Positions 27,786 to 37,681 are shown, counted from the stretch's first letter. The stretch is 64,000 nt of DNA from Acinetobacter tjernbergiae DSM 14971 = CIP 107465 (GCF_000374425.1 NZ_KB894375.1:1-64000); one strand, 5' to 3'. Numbers and translations are program-made. Notes: a model not told the origin generated them from the sequence alone.

Positions 27786-28904
27786 TTATTGACCATCAAA
27801 GGTAATGTTTCTGCTCGCATTCAATAACTGATCTGCACCTTCTTCAGAAAGTTTAATTGTGAGGCGTAAGTCATTTGGTGAGTCAGCATGTTTTAGTGCA
27901 TCTTTATAAGTGATTTCACCCGCTTTATACAGATCAAATAATGCTTGGTCAAAAGTCTGCATACCTAATTCACGAGAGCGTTTCATCAAATCTTTAATTT
28001 CGTGAACTTCACCTTTACGAATATAGTCAGCCAATAATGGTGTGTTGATCAAAATTTCAATTGCCGCACGGCGTGAATTTCCATCTGGAGTAGGAATAAG
28101 CTGTTGTGCAACCATTGCTTTTAGATTGAGGGATAAGTCCATATACAATTGGCTGTGACGGTCTGCTTCAAAGAAATGAATAATACGATCAAGTGCTTGG
28201 TTAGCATTGTTTGCATGCAGCGTTGCCAGTACTAAGTGACCCGTTTCAGCAAAAGCAATCGCATAATCCATAGTCTCACGTGAACGAATCTCGCCAATTA
28301 AGATCACATCGGGTGCTTGACGAAGTGTATTTTTTAACGCGACTTCAAATGAATCTGTATCAATCCCGACTTCACGCTGAGTGACGATACAACCCGCATG
28401 TTGATGTACAAATTCAATTGGGTCCTCAATCGTAATGATATGTCCTTTAGAATTATGATTACGAAAACCAATCATTGATGCTAAAGAAGTTGATTTACCT
28501 GTACCTGTCGCCCCCACAAAAATAATGATGCCACGTTTGGTCATGGCAAGTTCTTTTAAAACTGTAGGGAGTTTTAGATCATCCATAGTTGGAATTACTG
28601 TTTCAATACGACGTAAAACCATGCCAGGCATATCACGTTGTTGGAAAGCACTTACACGGAAACGTGAGGTCTTTTCACGATTGACGATTGCAAAGTTACA
28701 CTCTCGTGTTTCTGCAAATTCTTTACGCTGTTTATCAGTCATGATTGAGTTAAGTAATTGACCAACAACATCACCAGACAACTTAGTTTTTGCAACAGGT
28801 ACAATCTGTCCATTGATCTTCATTGACGGTTCAACATCTGCAGTGACAAATAAATCAGATGCATTTTGTTGAATCATGAGATTCAGTAAATCATTAAAGT
28901 CCAT
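27786..28904 (-). CDS. pilU: Type IV pilus retraction ATPase PilU
   Basis: PilU is a hexameric ATPase that supports PilT in pulling back type IV pili (twitching, DNA uptake). The 372 residues carry Walker A GATGTGKST at 131-139, the Asp box ITIEDPIEFVH, Walker B DVILIGEIRSRETM and the His box TGHLVLATLHANN. It lies 24 bases after pilT on the same strand. Its more acidic C-terminus (DSPNDLRLTIKLSEEG) and length of about 370 separate it from PilT. Confidence 0.95.
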   Translation of the reverse strand: MDFNDLLNLMIQQNASDLFVTADVEPSMKINGQIVPVAKTKLSGDVVGQLLNSIMTDKQRKEFAETRECNFAIVNREKTSRFRVSAFQQRDMPGMVLRRIETVIPTMDDLKLPTVLKELAMTKRGIIIFVGATGTGKSTSLASMIGFRNHNSKGHIITIEDPIEFVHQHAGCIVTQREVGIDTDSFEVALKNTLRQAPDVILIGEIRSRETMDYAIAFAETGHLVLATLHANNANQALDRIIHFFEADRHSQLYMDLSLNLKAMVAQQLIPTPDGNSRRAAIEILINTPLLADYIRKGEVHEIKDLMKRSRELGMQTFDQALFDLYKAGEITYKDALKHADSPNDLRLTIKLSEEGADQLLNASRNITFDGQ

Positions 28905-28928
28905 GATATTTCTCTAATCCTTTTATTA

Positions 28929-29966
28929 TTATAGGAATGATTCAGGTTGTTTTGCCGCAGTACGGGCACTTTGAGGACTAATAATACCTTTCGAAACCAA
29001 AGTTTTAAGACTTTGATCGAGTGTGGTCATACCGTAGTTTGCACCCGTTTGGATGGCAGAATACATTTGAGCAACTTTATTTTCACGAACAAGGTTACGA
29101 ATGGCAGGAATTCCGATCATGATTTCATGCGCTGCAACACGACCACCCCCATTTTTCTTTAATAGGGTCTGAGAAATAACAGCCTGTAATGATTCAGAAA
29201 GCATGGCACGAACCATGTCTTTTTCTTCGGCAGGGAATACGTCGATAACACGGTCAATGGTTTTCGCAGCAGAGGTCGTATGCAGTGTACCAAAAACCAA
29301 GTGACCTGTTTCAGCTGCAGTTAATGCAAGTCGAATGGTTTCTAAGTCACGCATCTCACCGACAAGAATAATGTCAGGGTCTTCACGAAGTGCAGAACGA
29401 AGTGCGGCATTAAAGCCATGGGTATCACGATGCACTTCACGTTGGTTAATCAAACATTTTTTCGATTGATGTACAAATTCGATTGGATCTTCAACCGTTA
29501 AAATATGGTCATAACGGTTTTCATTAATGTAATCGATCATCGCTGCAAGTGTGGTTGATTTACCAGAACCCGTAGGTCCTGTGACCAATACAATACCACG
29601 TGGATAATCACAGATTTCTTTAAAAATTGCACCTAAACCAAGGTCTTCCATACTTAAAACTTTAGATGGAATGGTACGGAATACTGCACCTGCACCACGG
29701 TTTTGGTTGAATGCGTTTACACGGAAACGGGCAATATTGGGTACTTCAAATGAAAAGTCCGTTTCTAGGTCTTCTTCAAAATCACGACGTTGTTTATCAT
29801 TCATGATGTCGTATACCAAACGGTGTACATCTTTATGTTCTAGTGCTGGTAAATTAATACGACGGACTTCACCATCTACACGAATCATTGGTGGCATACC
29901 TGATGAAAGATGTAAGTCTGAAGCACCGTTTTTTACTGCAAATGCTAGTAATTCTGTAATATCCAT
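28929..29966 (-). CDS. pilT: Type IV pilus retraction ATPase PilT
   Basis: PilT is the main retraction motor of type IV pili at the inner membrane base. From ATG 29966 it has 345 residues, the standard length. Walker A is GPTGSGKST at 130-138, then DHILTVEDPIEFVH, the Walker B DIILVGEMRDLET and the His box GHLVFGTLHTTSA; AIRNLVRENKVAQM is the AIRNLIRE motif needed for retraction. GGGGAAA lies upstream of this ATG, whereas the open frame extends 25 codons further without homology. It forms an operon with pilU and is divergent from yggS. Confidence 0.96.
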   Translation of the reverse strand: MDITELLAFAVKNGASDLHLSSGMPPMIRVDGEVRRINLPALEHKDVHRLVYDIMNDKQRRDFEEDLETDFSFEVPNIARFRVNAFNQNRGAGAVFRTIPSKVLSMEDLGLGAIFKEICDYPRGIVLVTGPTGSGKSTTLAAMIDYINENRYDHILTVEDPIEFVHQSKKCLINQREVHRDTHGFNAALRSALREDPDIILVGEMRDLETIRLALTAAETGHLVFGTLHTTSAAKTIDRVIDVFPAEEKDMVRAMLSESLQAVISQTLLKKNGGGRVAAHEIMIGIPAIRNLVRENKVAQMYSAIQTGANYGMTTLDQSLKTLVSKGIISPQSARTAAKQPESFL

Positions 29967-30090
29967 GATTTCCCCGAAACAATCAAAATGTCTCATTCTT
30001 TTATAGAATAATATACGGCTTTCACTCTGTGTTACCAACATATTATAGAATGTGAAAGAAAAAAAGATTTTGTAAGTGAGAACTGTGTCA

Positions 30091-30780
30091 ATGAATGAAT
30101 CTGAACAATCCCGCCAACATGTTTTAACTCAGATAGAACAAGCGTGTTTGCGCGTTCAACGTGAGCCGACTTCTGTACAATTGTTAGCAGTATCAAAGAC
30201 ACACCCAAGTCAAGCTTTACGAGAAATGTATGCAGTTGGGCAGCGTTGTTTTGGTGAAAACTATTTGCAAGAAGCATTAACTAAAATTGATGAATTACAA
30301 GATTTGGATATCGAATGGCATTTTATTGGTCATGTACAACGAAATAAAACTAAGCATTTAGCTGAAAAGTTTGCTTGGGTGCATGGTGTTGATCGTTTGA
30401 TGATTGCAGAGCGTTTGTCGAGTCAGCGTTTATCGAGTCAGCAGCCTTTAAATATTTGCATTCAAGTGAATATTGATGGGCAAGATTCTAAAGATGGTTG
30501 CCAGCCAGCAGAGGTCATTGAACTAGTTCAGCAAATGAGTCAGCTTCCGAATGTCCGTTTACGTGGATTGATGGTTATTCCTGCTCCTGAGAATAAGGCA
30601 GCTTTTGCAGATGCAAAAACCTTATTTGAGCAAGTAAAATCTCAGCATGCACAGCCGCAAGACTGGGATACTTTAAGCATGGGCATGTCGGCTGATTTGG
30701 AGACAGCGATTGCGGCAGGCTCAACCATGGTGAGGGTAGGGACGGCATTGTTTGGTGCGAGAGATTATTCAAATATTTAA
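30091..30780 (+). CDS. yggS: YggS/PROSC family pyridoxal phosphate homeostasis protein
   Basis: A 229-residue PLP-binding protein without known catalysis, involved in PLP homeostasis. The PLP lysine lies in LLAVSKTHP near residue 35, followed by FGENYLQEAL, WHFIGHVQRNK, LRGLMVIPAP and the phosphate-binding LSMGMSADLETAIAAGSTMVRVGTALFG pattern near the end. I chose ATG 30091; an in-frame GTG at 30076 is possible. It is divergent from pilT, the arrangement seen in pseudomonads. Confidence 0.93.
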   Translation: MNESEQSRQHVLTQIEQACLRVQREPTSVQLLAVSKTHPSQALREMYAVGQRCFGENYLQEALTKIDELQDLDIEWHFIGHVQRNKTKHLAEKFAWVHGVDRLMIAERLSSQRLSSQQPLNICIQVNIDGQDSKDGCQPAEVIELVQQMSQLPNVRLRGLMVIPAPENKAAFADAKTLFEQVKSQHAQPQDWDTLSMGMSADLETAIAAGSTMVRVGTALFGARDYSNI

Positions 30781-30794
30781 TAACAAGGTGGAAG

Positions 30795-30820
30795 CTTCTC
30801 TATTTCACGAAATAGAGAAG
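30795..30820. other. Strong hairpin after yggS
   Basis: CTTCTCTATTT pairs perfectly with AAATAGAGAAG around CACG, 15 bases after the yggS stop. There is no T tract on the plus strand, so it is not a standard terminator; it may protect the mRNA end. Confidence 0.6.
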
Positions 30821-30966
30821 TAATTACCATTATATAAAATTTATGTACTGCTGAAAAAAACAGCTTAATTTAGAATAATTTTTTGATCGTTTATATCGTA
30901 TTTGTATAACCTATTAAAAATTATTTACTCACAACGATAAAAACTGAATGTAGGGTTAGTTTGAAA

Positions 30967-31689
30967 ATGAAGAAATTCTATTTTTTAATCTCTTTTATTT
31001 TATGTCTATTTTTAGCTGCATGCAGTAAAAAAGAAAGTGAAATCGTTACTGAGCAGAATGCTCAAGTCACAGCAGATGAAAAATTGGGTACAAAATTGGG
31101 AGATGAAGTTACGTCACATGTGACTGAGGTGAATTTAGCTCGTTTATCTGACCAAGCGATTGCTGAATCACAAGTCCATTATGCTAATAAGCAATACCAA
31201 GGTAAAACAGTGAATAGTATTTCTTTGGCAGCAGGGAAGATTAGTTTCTCTATTGTTGATGATGCCGATCATGTACTCCCTTTATTTCGAGATGGTCAGA
31301 GCTATTATCTTTCAGGTCAAGACGGACAAAGCTATCAATTAAAATATGAGAACAACACAGATAATACTTTCGAAGTGGTTGCAAGTGTAGATGGTATCGA
31401 TGTACTCAATGGTAGTACGGCTTCACAAAATAACGCTGGTTATGTATTACATCCGCACAGCGCAATTCAGATAGAAGGTTTCCGTAAGAGCGACTCCGCA
31501 GTGGCATCTTTTACTTTTAGTCAGCCTGAAGATGCTTATGCTGCAAATTCGGATCATGGTACAATTCAAAATACAGGCATTATTGGAACAGCAATTTATC
31601 AACTTGAATCTCCTGATTCAAAAGATGACATAAAAGATTCATCTCAATATGCACCGCCACCTAAAGCCTTTCCTGCGGACAAAGAATAA
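30967..31689 (+). CDS. Putative lipoprotein of unknown function
   Basis: A 240-residue protein starting MKKFYFLISF with the lipobox LAAC at Cys19, so a lipoprotein. The mature part is acidic and polar, with ARLSDQAIAESQVHY early, a beta-rich middle (YYLSGQDGQSYQLKY, NTFEVVASVDGIDVL) and a Pro/Asp-rich tail ending PPPKAFPADKE. I do not recognise the family. I took ATG 30967 rather than a TTG two codons earlier. It stands alone behind a 180-base AT-rich gap and ends in a hairpin shared with the convergent neighbour. Confidence 0.7.
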   Translation: MKKFYFLISFILCLFLAACSKKESEIVTEQNAQVTADEKLGTKLGDEVTSHVTEVNLARLSDQAIAESQVHYANKQYQGKTVNSISLAAGKISFSIVDDADHVLPLFRDGQSYYLSGQDGQSYQLKYENNTDNTFEVVASVDGIDVLNGSTASQNNAGYVLHPHSAIQIEGFRKSDSAVASFTFSQPEDAYAANSDHGTIQNTGIIGTAIYQLESPDSKDDIKDSSQYAPPPKAFPADKE

Positions 31690-31699
31690 TTTAATTTAA

Positions 31700-31727
31700 A
31701 TAATACCTTGTTTTTTACAAGGTATTA
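31700..31727. terminator. Hairpin between converging unknown genes
   Basis: TAATACCTTG/CAAGGTATTA stem with a T-rich loop. It spans the stop codon of the minus-strand gene. The T tail is poor in both directions. Confidence 0.5.
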
Positions 31728-32287
31728 ATCTGCTGATTAATTGTGCGCTCAAAATCTAGAAATAGTGTGGTTTTGAATTTGTCACCGTCAATAAAATGAA
31801 TCAAATTTTCATTAATGTCTGGTAATTGATATTTTAAAAAATAAATCAAAGAATCCACTTGACGATAAATTGTAGGCATAGCGGAAAAATTTGGAACTTC
31901 AAATGGATTTTTAAGACAGAAATGATATTTTTTTTCGGTTTGGATATCAAAAAAGTCATAGGTCCTTAGATAAAAATCAGTCGTAAAATAAGTCCGGCTG
32001 ATTTCATCTCCTTTATTTTTTTTATTCCAATAATAATCTATCGTGGCTCGTATATATAAATGAATATTAAAATATCGTTTTAAACGAGGCTGAAAATAAG
32101 AAAATTCAATCCGAAAACGCACAATCACAGGGATATGAGCACCTTGATTTTGCTTGGAATATAAGGCAGCTTGATAAATTTGTTCTTTTAATATTTCTGG
32201 ATGAAGAATCGTGAAAGGGTGATTTTTGCCAACTTGTTCTGTAAAAAAATTGCTAGCTTCCTCATCACTCAGCTTAATTGCAGCCAT
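31715..32287 (-). CDS. Hypothetical protein, unknown family
   Basis: A 190-residue protein without signal peptide or membrane span. It is rich in Phe, Tyr, Lys and Asn, with a beta-like middle (VIVRFRIEFSYFQPRLKRYFNIHLYIRAT pattern) that could form a barrel or sandwich. ATG 32287 has GAGAA upstream; an ATG four codons earlier lacks a site. I do not recognise a family, though such compact AT-rich single genes are often immunity or accessory proteins; that is only a possibility. The low GC matches the adjacent small gene at 32526. Confidence 0.5.
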   Translation of the reverse strand: MAAIKLSDEEASNFFTEQVGKNHPFTILHPEILKEQIYQAALYSKQNQGAHIPVIVRFRIEFSYFQPRLKRYFNIHLYIRATIDYYWNKKNKGDEISRTYFTTDFYLRTYDFFDIQTEKKYHFCLKNPFEVPNFSAMPTIYRQVDSLIYFLKYQLPDINENLIHFIDGDKFKTTLFLDFERTINQQINTL

Positions 32288-32525
32288 AAAAATTCTCATA
32301 TTGAATTGATGTTTTTTGATAAAATAGTCAAAATTATGAGAAATAACAATCTCTTTCTAAGTAAATACGACATGAGATGTCGTTTTTAAAAATAATAATT
32401 AAAGTAATTCAGTGCTAATGCTATTGGTTGAGTTTATGAGGAGAAATAATAACTTTTAGCTGAATCGGTTAGTATATTTATGAATATGTGAAGAGAAACT
32501 GATTTTTTTATTTGATTAAAAATAA

Positions 32526-32771
32526 TTAGCTGAAATCTAAATCATGTTGCTCAATCGCTTTTTGAATTGAAGAAAACCATTTACAACGAGACAGAGGTGA
32601 CTCTTCAAGTAACAACTCAACAGTTAGTTTTTTAAAATAAGCATGATCCTCATTTGAGGAAGTTAGGCTATAAAAATTAGTGCATAAGACAGCGTATTGT
32701 TTTGTCTCTAAGCTATATAAACAAATGTATTCTGCAAGTTGTTGGTCAGAAATACGCTTAAATATTGGCAT
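32526..32771 (-). CDS. Hypothetical small protein
   Basis: An 81-residue protein, soluble and probably helical (ISDQQLAEYICLYSLETKQYAVL, then acidic LTVELLLEESPL). No family recognised, no signal peptide. It begins at ATG 32771 without a strong ribosome site and lies alone between an AT-rich gap and the end of sbcC, on the same strand as its neighbours. Codon make-up is ordinary for the region. Being short and unsupported by homology I can see, it may or may not be expressed. Confidence 0.4.
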   Translation of the reverse strand: MPIFKRISDQQLAEYICLYSLETKQYAVLCTNFYSLTSSNEDHAYFKKLTVELLLEESPLSRCKWFSSIQKAIEQHDLDFS

Positions 32772-32830
32772 GAGTTGAAATAGATCATTTTATTCCATTT
32801 TTTATTTCCATAATCATGATTATATTTATC

Positions 32831-35800
32831 CTACACTTCAATCCGACTTGAACCTGATCCAAGTGGTTGTACTTGAATTTGTACAGGAATACGTTCATGC
32901 ATTTCCTGAATATGCGAGATCAATACCACTTTACGCCCTTGGCTTTGTAATTGATCCAGAGCATTCATCACCATATGCAACGAAGAAGCATCCAGCGTCC
33001 CAAAACCTTCATCAATAAATAGCGATTCAATTTTCATGGAACCCGAGGCCATATTGGCAATTGCCAAAGAAATTGCAAGGGCAGTCAGGAAGGACTCACC
33101 ACCAGACAGTGAAGCTACTGAACGGGTTTCACCATCCATATCGTGGTCGATAATCGCCAAACTAAGTGAGTTATCCAAACGTTTTAAAGTATAACGCTGT
33201 GACAACATGCTGAGTTGTTGGTTGGCATATTCAAGCAGAATATCTAGATTATATTGCTGAGCTAAATCACGGAAATCTTTACCTTTAGAATCACCAATCA
33301 AACTGGAAATTTTATTCCAGCGGTGTTCCTGCTGCTGAATCTGTTGGATTTGATCTGCAAATTGTTTTTGTTTCGCTAAGTTTTGCTGATGCAATTCGAT
33401 TTGAACTTTATATTGATCTCGTTGTCCAGTGAGTTGTTCTAGTTGAGTTTGATTTAACTGGATTTGTTCAATCAGTTGTGCTTGATTAATTTGAGGTTGC
33501 TGTTGTTGATGTATCTGTAATTGCTCTTGCAGTGTTTTGAGTACCGCAGTTGCTTCATTCAGTAGACGATCAGCATTTTGTAAGAAGATTCGAATTTGCT
33601 GTTCTTGCTCTGAACGAATTGCAAGTAATTCAGATAATTGGCTTCCTACAAACTCAGGATGTTGTACCAACCAAGTCTGAATGTCATTTTTATATTGGTC
33701 GAATTCAGTTTGTTGTCGTTGTTGCTGTGCTTGAAGCTTTTCTACTTCATTTTTTTGCTGTTCAAAGCTTTGACGAGCCTGTTCAAAATGCTGCTTGATC
33801 TGCTGATATTGATTTTGGAGTTGCTGACGCTGTTGATCGTTTTGGTTTAACCATTCATTGGCTTTGAGTTCGGTTAAACCTGTCATTGCCACAATCAGTT
33901 GATGCGCTGACTCTGTATTTTGTTTACCTTTAATCTCGACATCTTTCAGTTGCTGGCTAAACTCGGTATGTTGAGTGATTAAGCTGGTTAAATTGGACTT
34001 TAATAGATTCAGTTGCTGTTCAAGCTGCTGCTGTTGTTTGCTGAGTGTTTCAGCTTGTTCAAGGTGCTGGACACGTTGCTGTAAACGTTGTGCTAGCTGT
34101 TGAGCAGAGCTTAGCGTTTGCTGTTGCCATAAGTTTTGTTCATCAGTCGTCAGACAATCTACAACATGCTGAATCTGTTGCTGTGACTGCTGTACGCTTT
34201 CGAGTTGATAGTGGATATGTTGAATCGTTTGGGTCAGGTGATAGTGGTCTTTATTGGCCTGTTGCAGTTGCTGTAACTCAATTTCAATCTGTTGTTTGAA
34301 TTGGGTTGCCTCATTGATGCATTGCTGTTGGGCTCTAGTCGTTTCCGCATGCGCTTGAGTTAAATCTAACTGGATCTCGAACTGTGCTGCATGTTTGACT
34401 AATTCTTGATGTTGTAGTTTGAATTTGTCATCCGCTTGTTGCATGGCAGATTGCAATTGCATCAGTTCGGTACGAATCTGGGTAAATTGCTGTTGTGTGT
34501 GTTGCCAATGCTGAAAGTATTGTTGTTCCTGTTGAATCGCCTGTTGCTCTTGCTGTTGTTGCAGCTCATACAAGGCTTTGGAGAGCTGACTGGCATCATC
34601 ACGATAGGGGTGTTCGGTGCTGCCACAGACCAGACAGGCTTCGCCGTGTTTGAGTTCTGCACGCAGATGTTCAATATTTTCAGCATGTAATAAACGTTGT
34701 TGTTGCAACATTAGCTGCAACTTTTCCCGTTCATTTTTGGCAGATTGGAATGCGCCTTGGCTAGTTTGCAATTGCTGTTCAAGCTGCTGATGTTGTTGCT
34801 GTGTGCTACTGAGCTTATCGCCTAGCTCATCACGTTCTTTTTTAAGCTCAAAATAATGCTGTAACTTTTGCTGAATCAGATCCAGTTGATTCAGTCGGGC
34901 TTGTTGCTGTTCTCTGAGTTTTTGTTTCTGTTCAAGCTGGCTTTCAATCTGTTGTGGTGTACCAAATTTTTGAATGAGCTCATTCAACACGATCTGATCT
35001 TGTTCAAGCTTGGGCTGAGCCTGTTGAATCGAACCTAAATTCTGTTCGACTTTTTGGTATTGCTGAATAAATTGCTGCAGTTGTTGAAGGTGTGCATTCA
35101 AGCCTTTATCTAAAGTGGAGAATTGCGCGCTCTGTTGCAGTTGTTCAGAGCAGCTTTGTTGTTGTATGGATAGACTGTGGCGACTTTGTTCAAACTGCTG
35201 CTGTTGCTCAAGTAATGGTTGTTGTTGCGCTTCGTTTTGGTTTAGGCGGACTTTGGTTTTTTTATATTCATCGGCAATGTATTCACGTTCCTGTACATAT
35301 TTACGCACTTGAGTGAGTTCATGTTGATGGTTTTTTTCAAAACTCTGAAATTGTTGTAAGGCCGTTTCAGCCTGTGTATAAGCTATTTTTTCTTGCTCAA
35401 ATTGGGTGCTTACAGCGGTAAATTGCTGCTGCTTGTGTTGAATCTGCGGTTCAAGCTGTTGCAGTGCTTTTTCCAGTTGTTGCTGTTGGAACACAACAGG
35501 ACGAATGCCTGAGAAGGTTTCGAGTTGGCTGAGTCGACTGCGATCTGCTGCTAACGCTTCATGTGCTTGAATTTGAACGTCATGTTGTTGTTGTTTCAGT
35601 GTGATTTCAGTTTGAAGTTTCTGTCGCTGTTCAAACCATTGTTGCTGTTGATTGAGCTGAACTTTGTCGGCTTCCAACTGTTGAACCTGTTGTTGTATCT
35701 GCTGAAATTGAGTCTGTAATTCAGCAACTTCTTCATCTGAGCGAATTTCAATATGACCTAAAACATTTTCCAGTTGTTTGCGTTGGTTGCTAATTTCACG

Positions 35801-36421
35801 GGTCTTTTCAAAAGCCAGTTGTCCAATTTTGGCAAAAATACTGGAGTTGGTCAGATATTCGAGTAATTCACCACGCTCATTATCGCGTGCTTTTAAAAAT
35901 GCGGTGACTTCGGACTGCGCCAACAGTACCGCACGGGTGAATTGCTCAAAACTCAGTTGAGTAATCTGTTGAATATGTACTTCAACCGCTTTGGTTTTAT
36001 CAGCAATCACTACACCGTCAGTCAGGCATTTGAGTGAGCGTTGTACACTTTGCAGTTTGCCACTGGCATTTTCACGGGCACGTTTAATTTCCCAGCGTGC
36101 GAGGTAGTGTTTCTGATCTTGTGCCACAAAACACAGTTCGGCAAAACCATGTCCTGTGCCACGACGTAGAACCGTTAAAGGGGAGTTGGTCAGCAGTTCA
36201 GAGCCATCGACATCTAACAGCTTGCCGTCACTTTCTTTCAGACGGGGAATTTTATTAAATAACGCCAGACACATGGCATCTAAAATGGTGGATTTACCCG
36301 CGCCAGTTTTCCCGACAATGGCAATCAGCCCAGCACTGGCCAAAGGTTCACTTTCAAAGTCGATAAAATGTTCACCTGCAAGAGATGCCAAATTTTTCAG
36401 CCGAATCGATAAAATTTTCAT
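32831..36421 (-). CDS. sbcC: Exonuclease subunit SbcC
   Basis: SbcC is the SMC/Rad50-like ATPase of the SbcCD nuclease, which opens hairpins and palindromic DNA. The 1196-residue product has Walker A GKTGAGKS at 37-44, two long coiled coils, the zinc-hook CLVC near residues 593-602, the ABC signature SLSGGESFLTALA near 1102 and Walker B SLFIDEGFGTLD near 1133. The coiled-coil arms are extraordinarily Gln-rich, with many QQQ runs, and longer than in Escherichia coli (1048 residues total). It starts 9 bases after sbcD on the same strand. Confidence 0.95.
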   Translation of the reverse strand: MKILSIRLKNLASLAGEHFIDFESEPLASAGLIAIVGKTGAGKSTILDAMCLALFNKIPRLKESDGKLLDVDGSELLTNSPLTVLRRGTGHGFAELCFVAQDQKHYLARWEIKRARENASGKLQSVQRSLKCLTDGVVIADKTKAVEVHIQQITQLSFEQFTRAVLLAQSEVTAFLKARDNERGELLEYLTNSSIFAKIGQLAFEKTREISNQRKQLENVLGHIEIRSDEEVAELQTQFQQIQQQVQQLEADKVQLNQQQQWFEQRQKLQTEITLKQQQHDVQIQAHEALAADRSRLSQLETFSGIRPVVFQQQQLEKALQQLEPQIQHKQQQFTAVSTQFEQEKIAYTQAETALQQFQSFEKNHQHELTQVRKYVQEREYIADEYKKTKVRLNQNEAQQQPLLEQQQQFEQSRHSLSIQQQSCSEQLQQSAQFSTLDKGLNAHLQQLQQFIQQYQKVEQNLGSIQQAQPKLEQDQIVLNELIQKFGTPQQIESQLEQKQKLREQQQARLNQLDLIQQKLQHYFELKKERDELGDKLSSTQQQHQQLEQQLQTSQGAFQSAKNEREKLQLMLQQQRLLHAENIEHLRAELKHGEACLVCGSTEHPYRDDASQLSKALYELQQQQEQQAIQQEQQYFQHWQHTQQQFTQIRTELMQLQSAMQQADDKFKLQHQELVKHAAQFEIQLDLTQAHAETTRAQQQCINEATQFKQQIEIELQQLQQANKDHYHLTQTIQHIHYQLESVQQSQQQIQHVVDCLTTDEQNLWQQQTLSSAQQLAQRLQQRVQHLEQAETLSKQQQQLEQQLNLLKSNLTSLITQHTEFSQQLKDVEIKGKQNTESAHQLIVAMTGLTELKANEWLNQNDQQRQQLQNQYQQIKQHFEQARQSFEQQKNEVEKLQAQQQRQQTEFDQYKNDIQTWLVQHPEFVGSQLSELLAIRSEQEQQIRIFLQNADRLLNEATAVLKTLQEQLQIHQQQQPQINQAQLIEQIQLNQTQLEQLTGQRDQYKVQIELHQQNLAKQKQFADQIQQIQQQEHRWNKISSLIGDSKGKDFRDLAQQYNLDILLEYANQQLSMLSQRYTLKRLDNSLSLAIIDHDMDGETRSVASLSGGESFLTALAISLAIANMASGSMKIESLFIDEGFGTLDASSLHMVMNALDQLQSQGRKVVLISHIQEMHERIPVQIQVQPLGSGSSRIEV

Positions 36422-36430
36422 GGCAGGTCC

Positions 36431-37681
36431 TTAAACAGTTTGATCATCTTCAAGTTTTTTCTGTGCTTCAGCAACGAGACTTAAAAAGTCTTTGGTCACT
36501 TCATCATCGGCGTGATAGCCTTTTTTCTCCCAAATTTGTTGGAATAATTTTTCAGGTGTCGGTGGTTCTAAGCTAATACTTTGCTTGCTCTCTGCATTGC
36601 TTTCATTGGAGAGATATTGTCTGGAAATACGGACTAAACGATAACGATCTTTAGGTAGCGCATCCTCAAATTGTTGTCGTAGATTGGGTTGTGGCGGTAT
36701 CGCCGTATGATATTCAATATCTACATATTCACGGTGGTCGATATTGTCTATGGGTTGATTGGGGAGACTTTTAAGATGCTGCATCACTTCAGTCAATTCA
36801 CCCTTAATTTTATGCAGTTGAATACTTCGAGGTATCGCTAAAGCTTCAAAGCTAAATGGGACTTCACTTTTTTTAGGATCAATCGTAACTTCAACCACTT
36901 GATGTTTATAGTTGATCTCGCTAAATGACAGTGGAATGGGGGAGCCGCTATAACGAATATGAGGATGTTGTACTTTTTGTGGTTTATGCAGATGTCCAAG
37001 TGCTACATAATCAATGCTGTCATCGAACAGAGCCGTAGATAGGGCTTCTTCATTACCAATAATAATCGGTCGTTCTGAGTCGGAGGTTTCCCCGCCTTGC
37101 ATATGCGCATGTGACATTAGAATTAAGGCTTGATCATCAGTTTTACGGCGTTTCGCTTCAGCAATCAGTTGTTGATGTAGGTACGCAATCGCATTTTGGC
37201 TGTTGGTGGTGTGCTCATTAAAGCCTGTGATTTCAGCTGAACGTAGGAATGGCAGGGCAATACACCACGCCACGATCTGCTTTTGTTGATCATAAATCGG
37301 CAAAATTAAACGTTCTAAATCGAGGCTTTTATCTTGATTCCAGCGAATCACACCGACCGTTTTGGCATTGTATTTTTCTAATAATGGCTCAACTTGTTCA
37401 ATGCGATAACCTGAGTCATGATTGCCTGCAATCATTAAAGTTTGCATGTGTGGGGCAAGCTCATGTGCATCGGCAAGGAATTGATACAGTTGTTTTTGTG
37501 CCTGTGAGCTCGGGTTGATCACATCAAAGATATCACCCGCAATTAATAATGCATGCGGCTGTTTGGCTTTGATCTGCTCAAGTAACCATGCCAAGAATTG
37601 TTCATGTTCGTAGTGGCGGGAATGATTATAAAAAAACTGCCCCAAATGCCAGTCAGACGTATGAAAAAAACGCACGGTCAT
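36431..37681 (-). CDS. sbcD: Exonuclease subunit SbcD
   Basis: SbcD is the Mre11-like Mn-dependent nuclease partner of SbcC. The 416 residues carry the metallophosphoesterase motifs in order: HTSDWHLG (I), AGDIFDVINP (II), IAGNHDSG (III), LMSHAHMQ (IV) and GHLHKPQ (V). ATG 37681 starts with MTVRFFHTSDWHLG; the open frame extends 14 codons further through a hairpin without homology. sbcC follows after 9 bases, so they are one operon. A perfect 9-base inverted repeat lies just upstream of the start. Confidence 0.95.
   Translation of the reverse strand: MTVRFFHTSDWHLGQFFYNHSRHYEHEQFLAWLLEQIKAKQPHALLIAGDIFDVINPSSQAQKQLYQFLADAHELAPHMQTLMIAGNHDSGYRIEQVEPLLEKYNAKTVGVIRWNQDKSLDLERLILPIYDQQKQIVAWCIALPFLRSAEITGFNEHTTNSQNAIAYLHQQLIAEAKRRKTDDQALILMSHAHMQGGETSDSERPIIIGNEEALSTALFDDSIDYVALGHLHKPQKVQHPHIRYSGSPIPLSFSEINYKHQVVEVTIDPKKSEVPFSFEALAIPRSIQLHKIKGELTEVMQHLKSLPNQPIDNIDHREYVDIEYHTAIPPQPNLRQQFEDALPKDRYRLVRISRQYLSNESNAESKQSISLEPPTPEKLFQQIWEKKGYHADDEVTKDFLSLVAEAQKKLEDDQTV

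Noticed and set aside
32831-36421. Several 60-90 codon plus-strand frames opposite sbcC
   Set aside because: They arise from the CAA/CAG-rich coding of the Gln-rich arms read in antisense (Leu, Val, Cys runs); no independent gene evidence.
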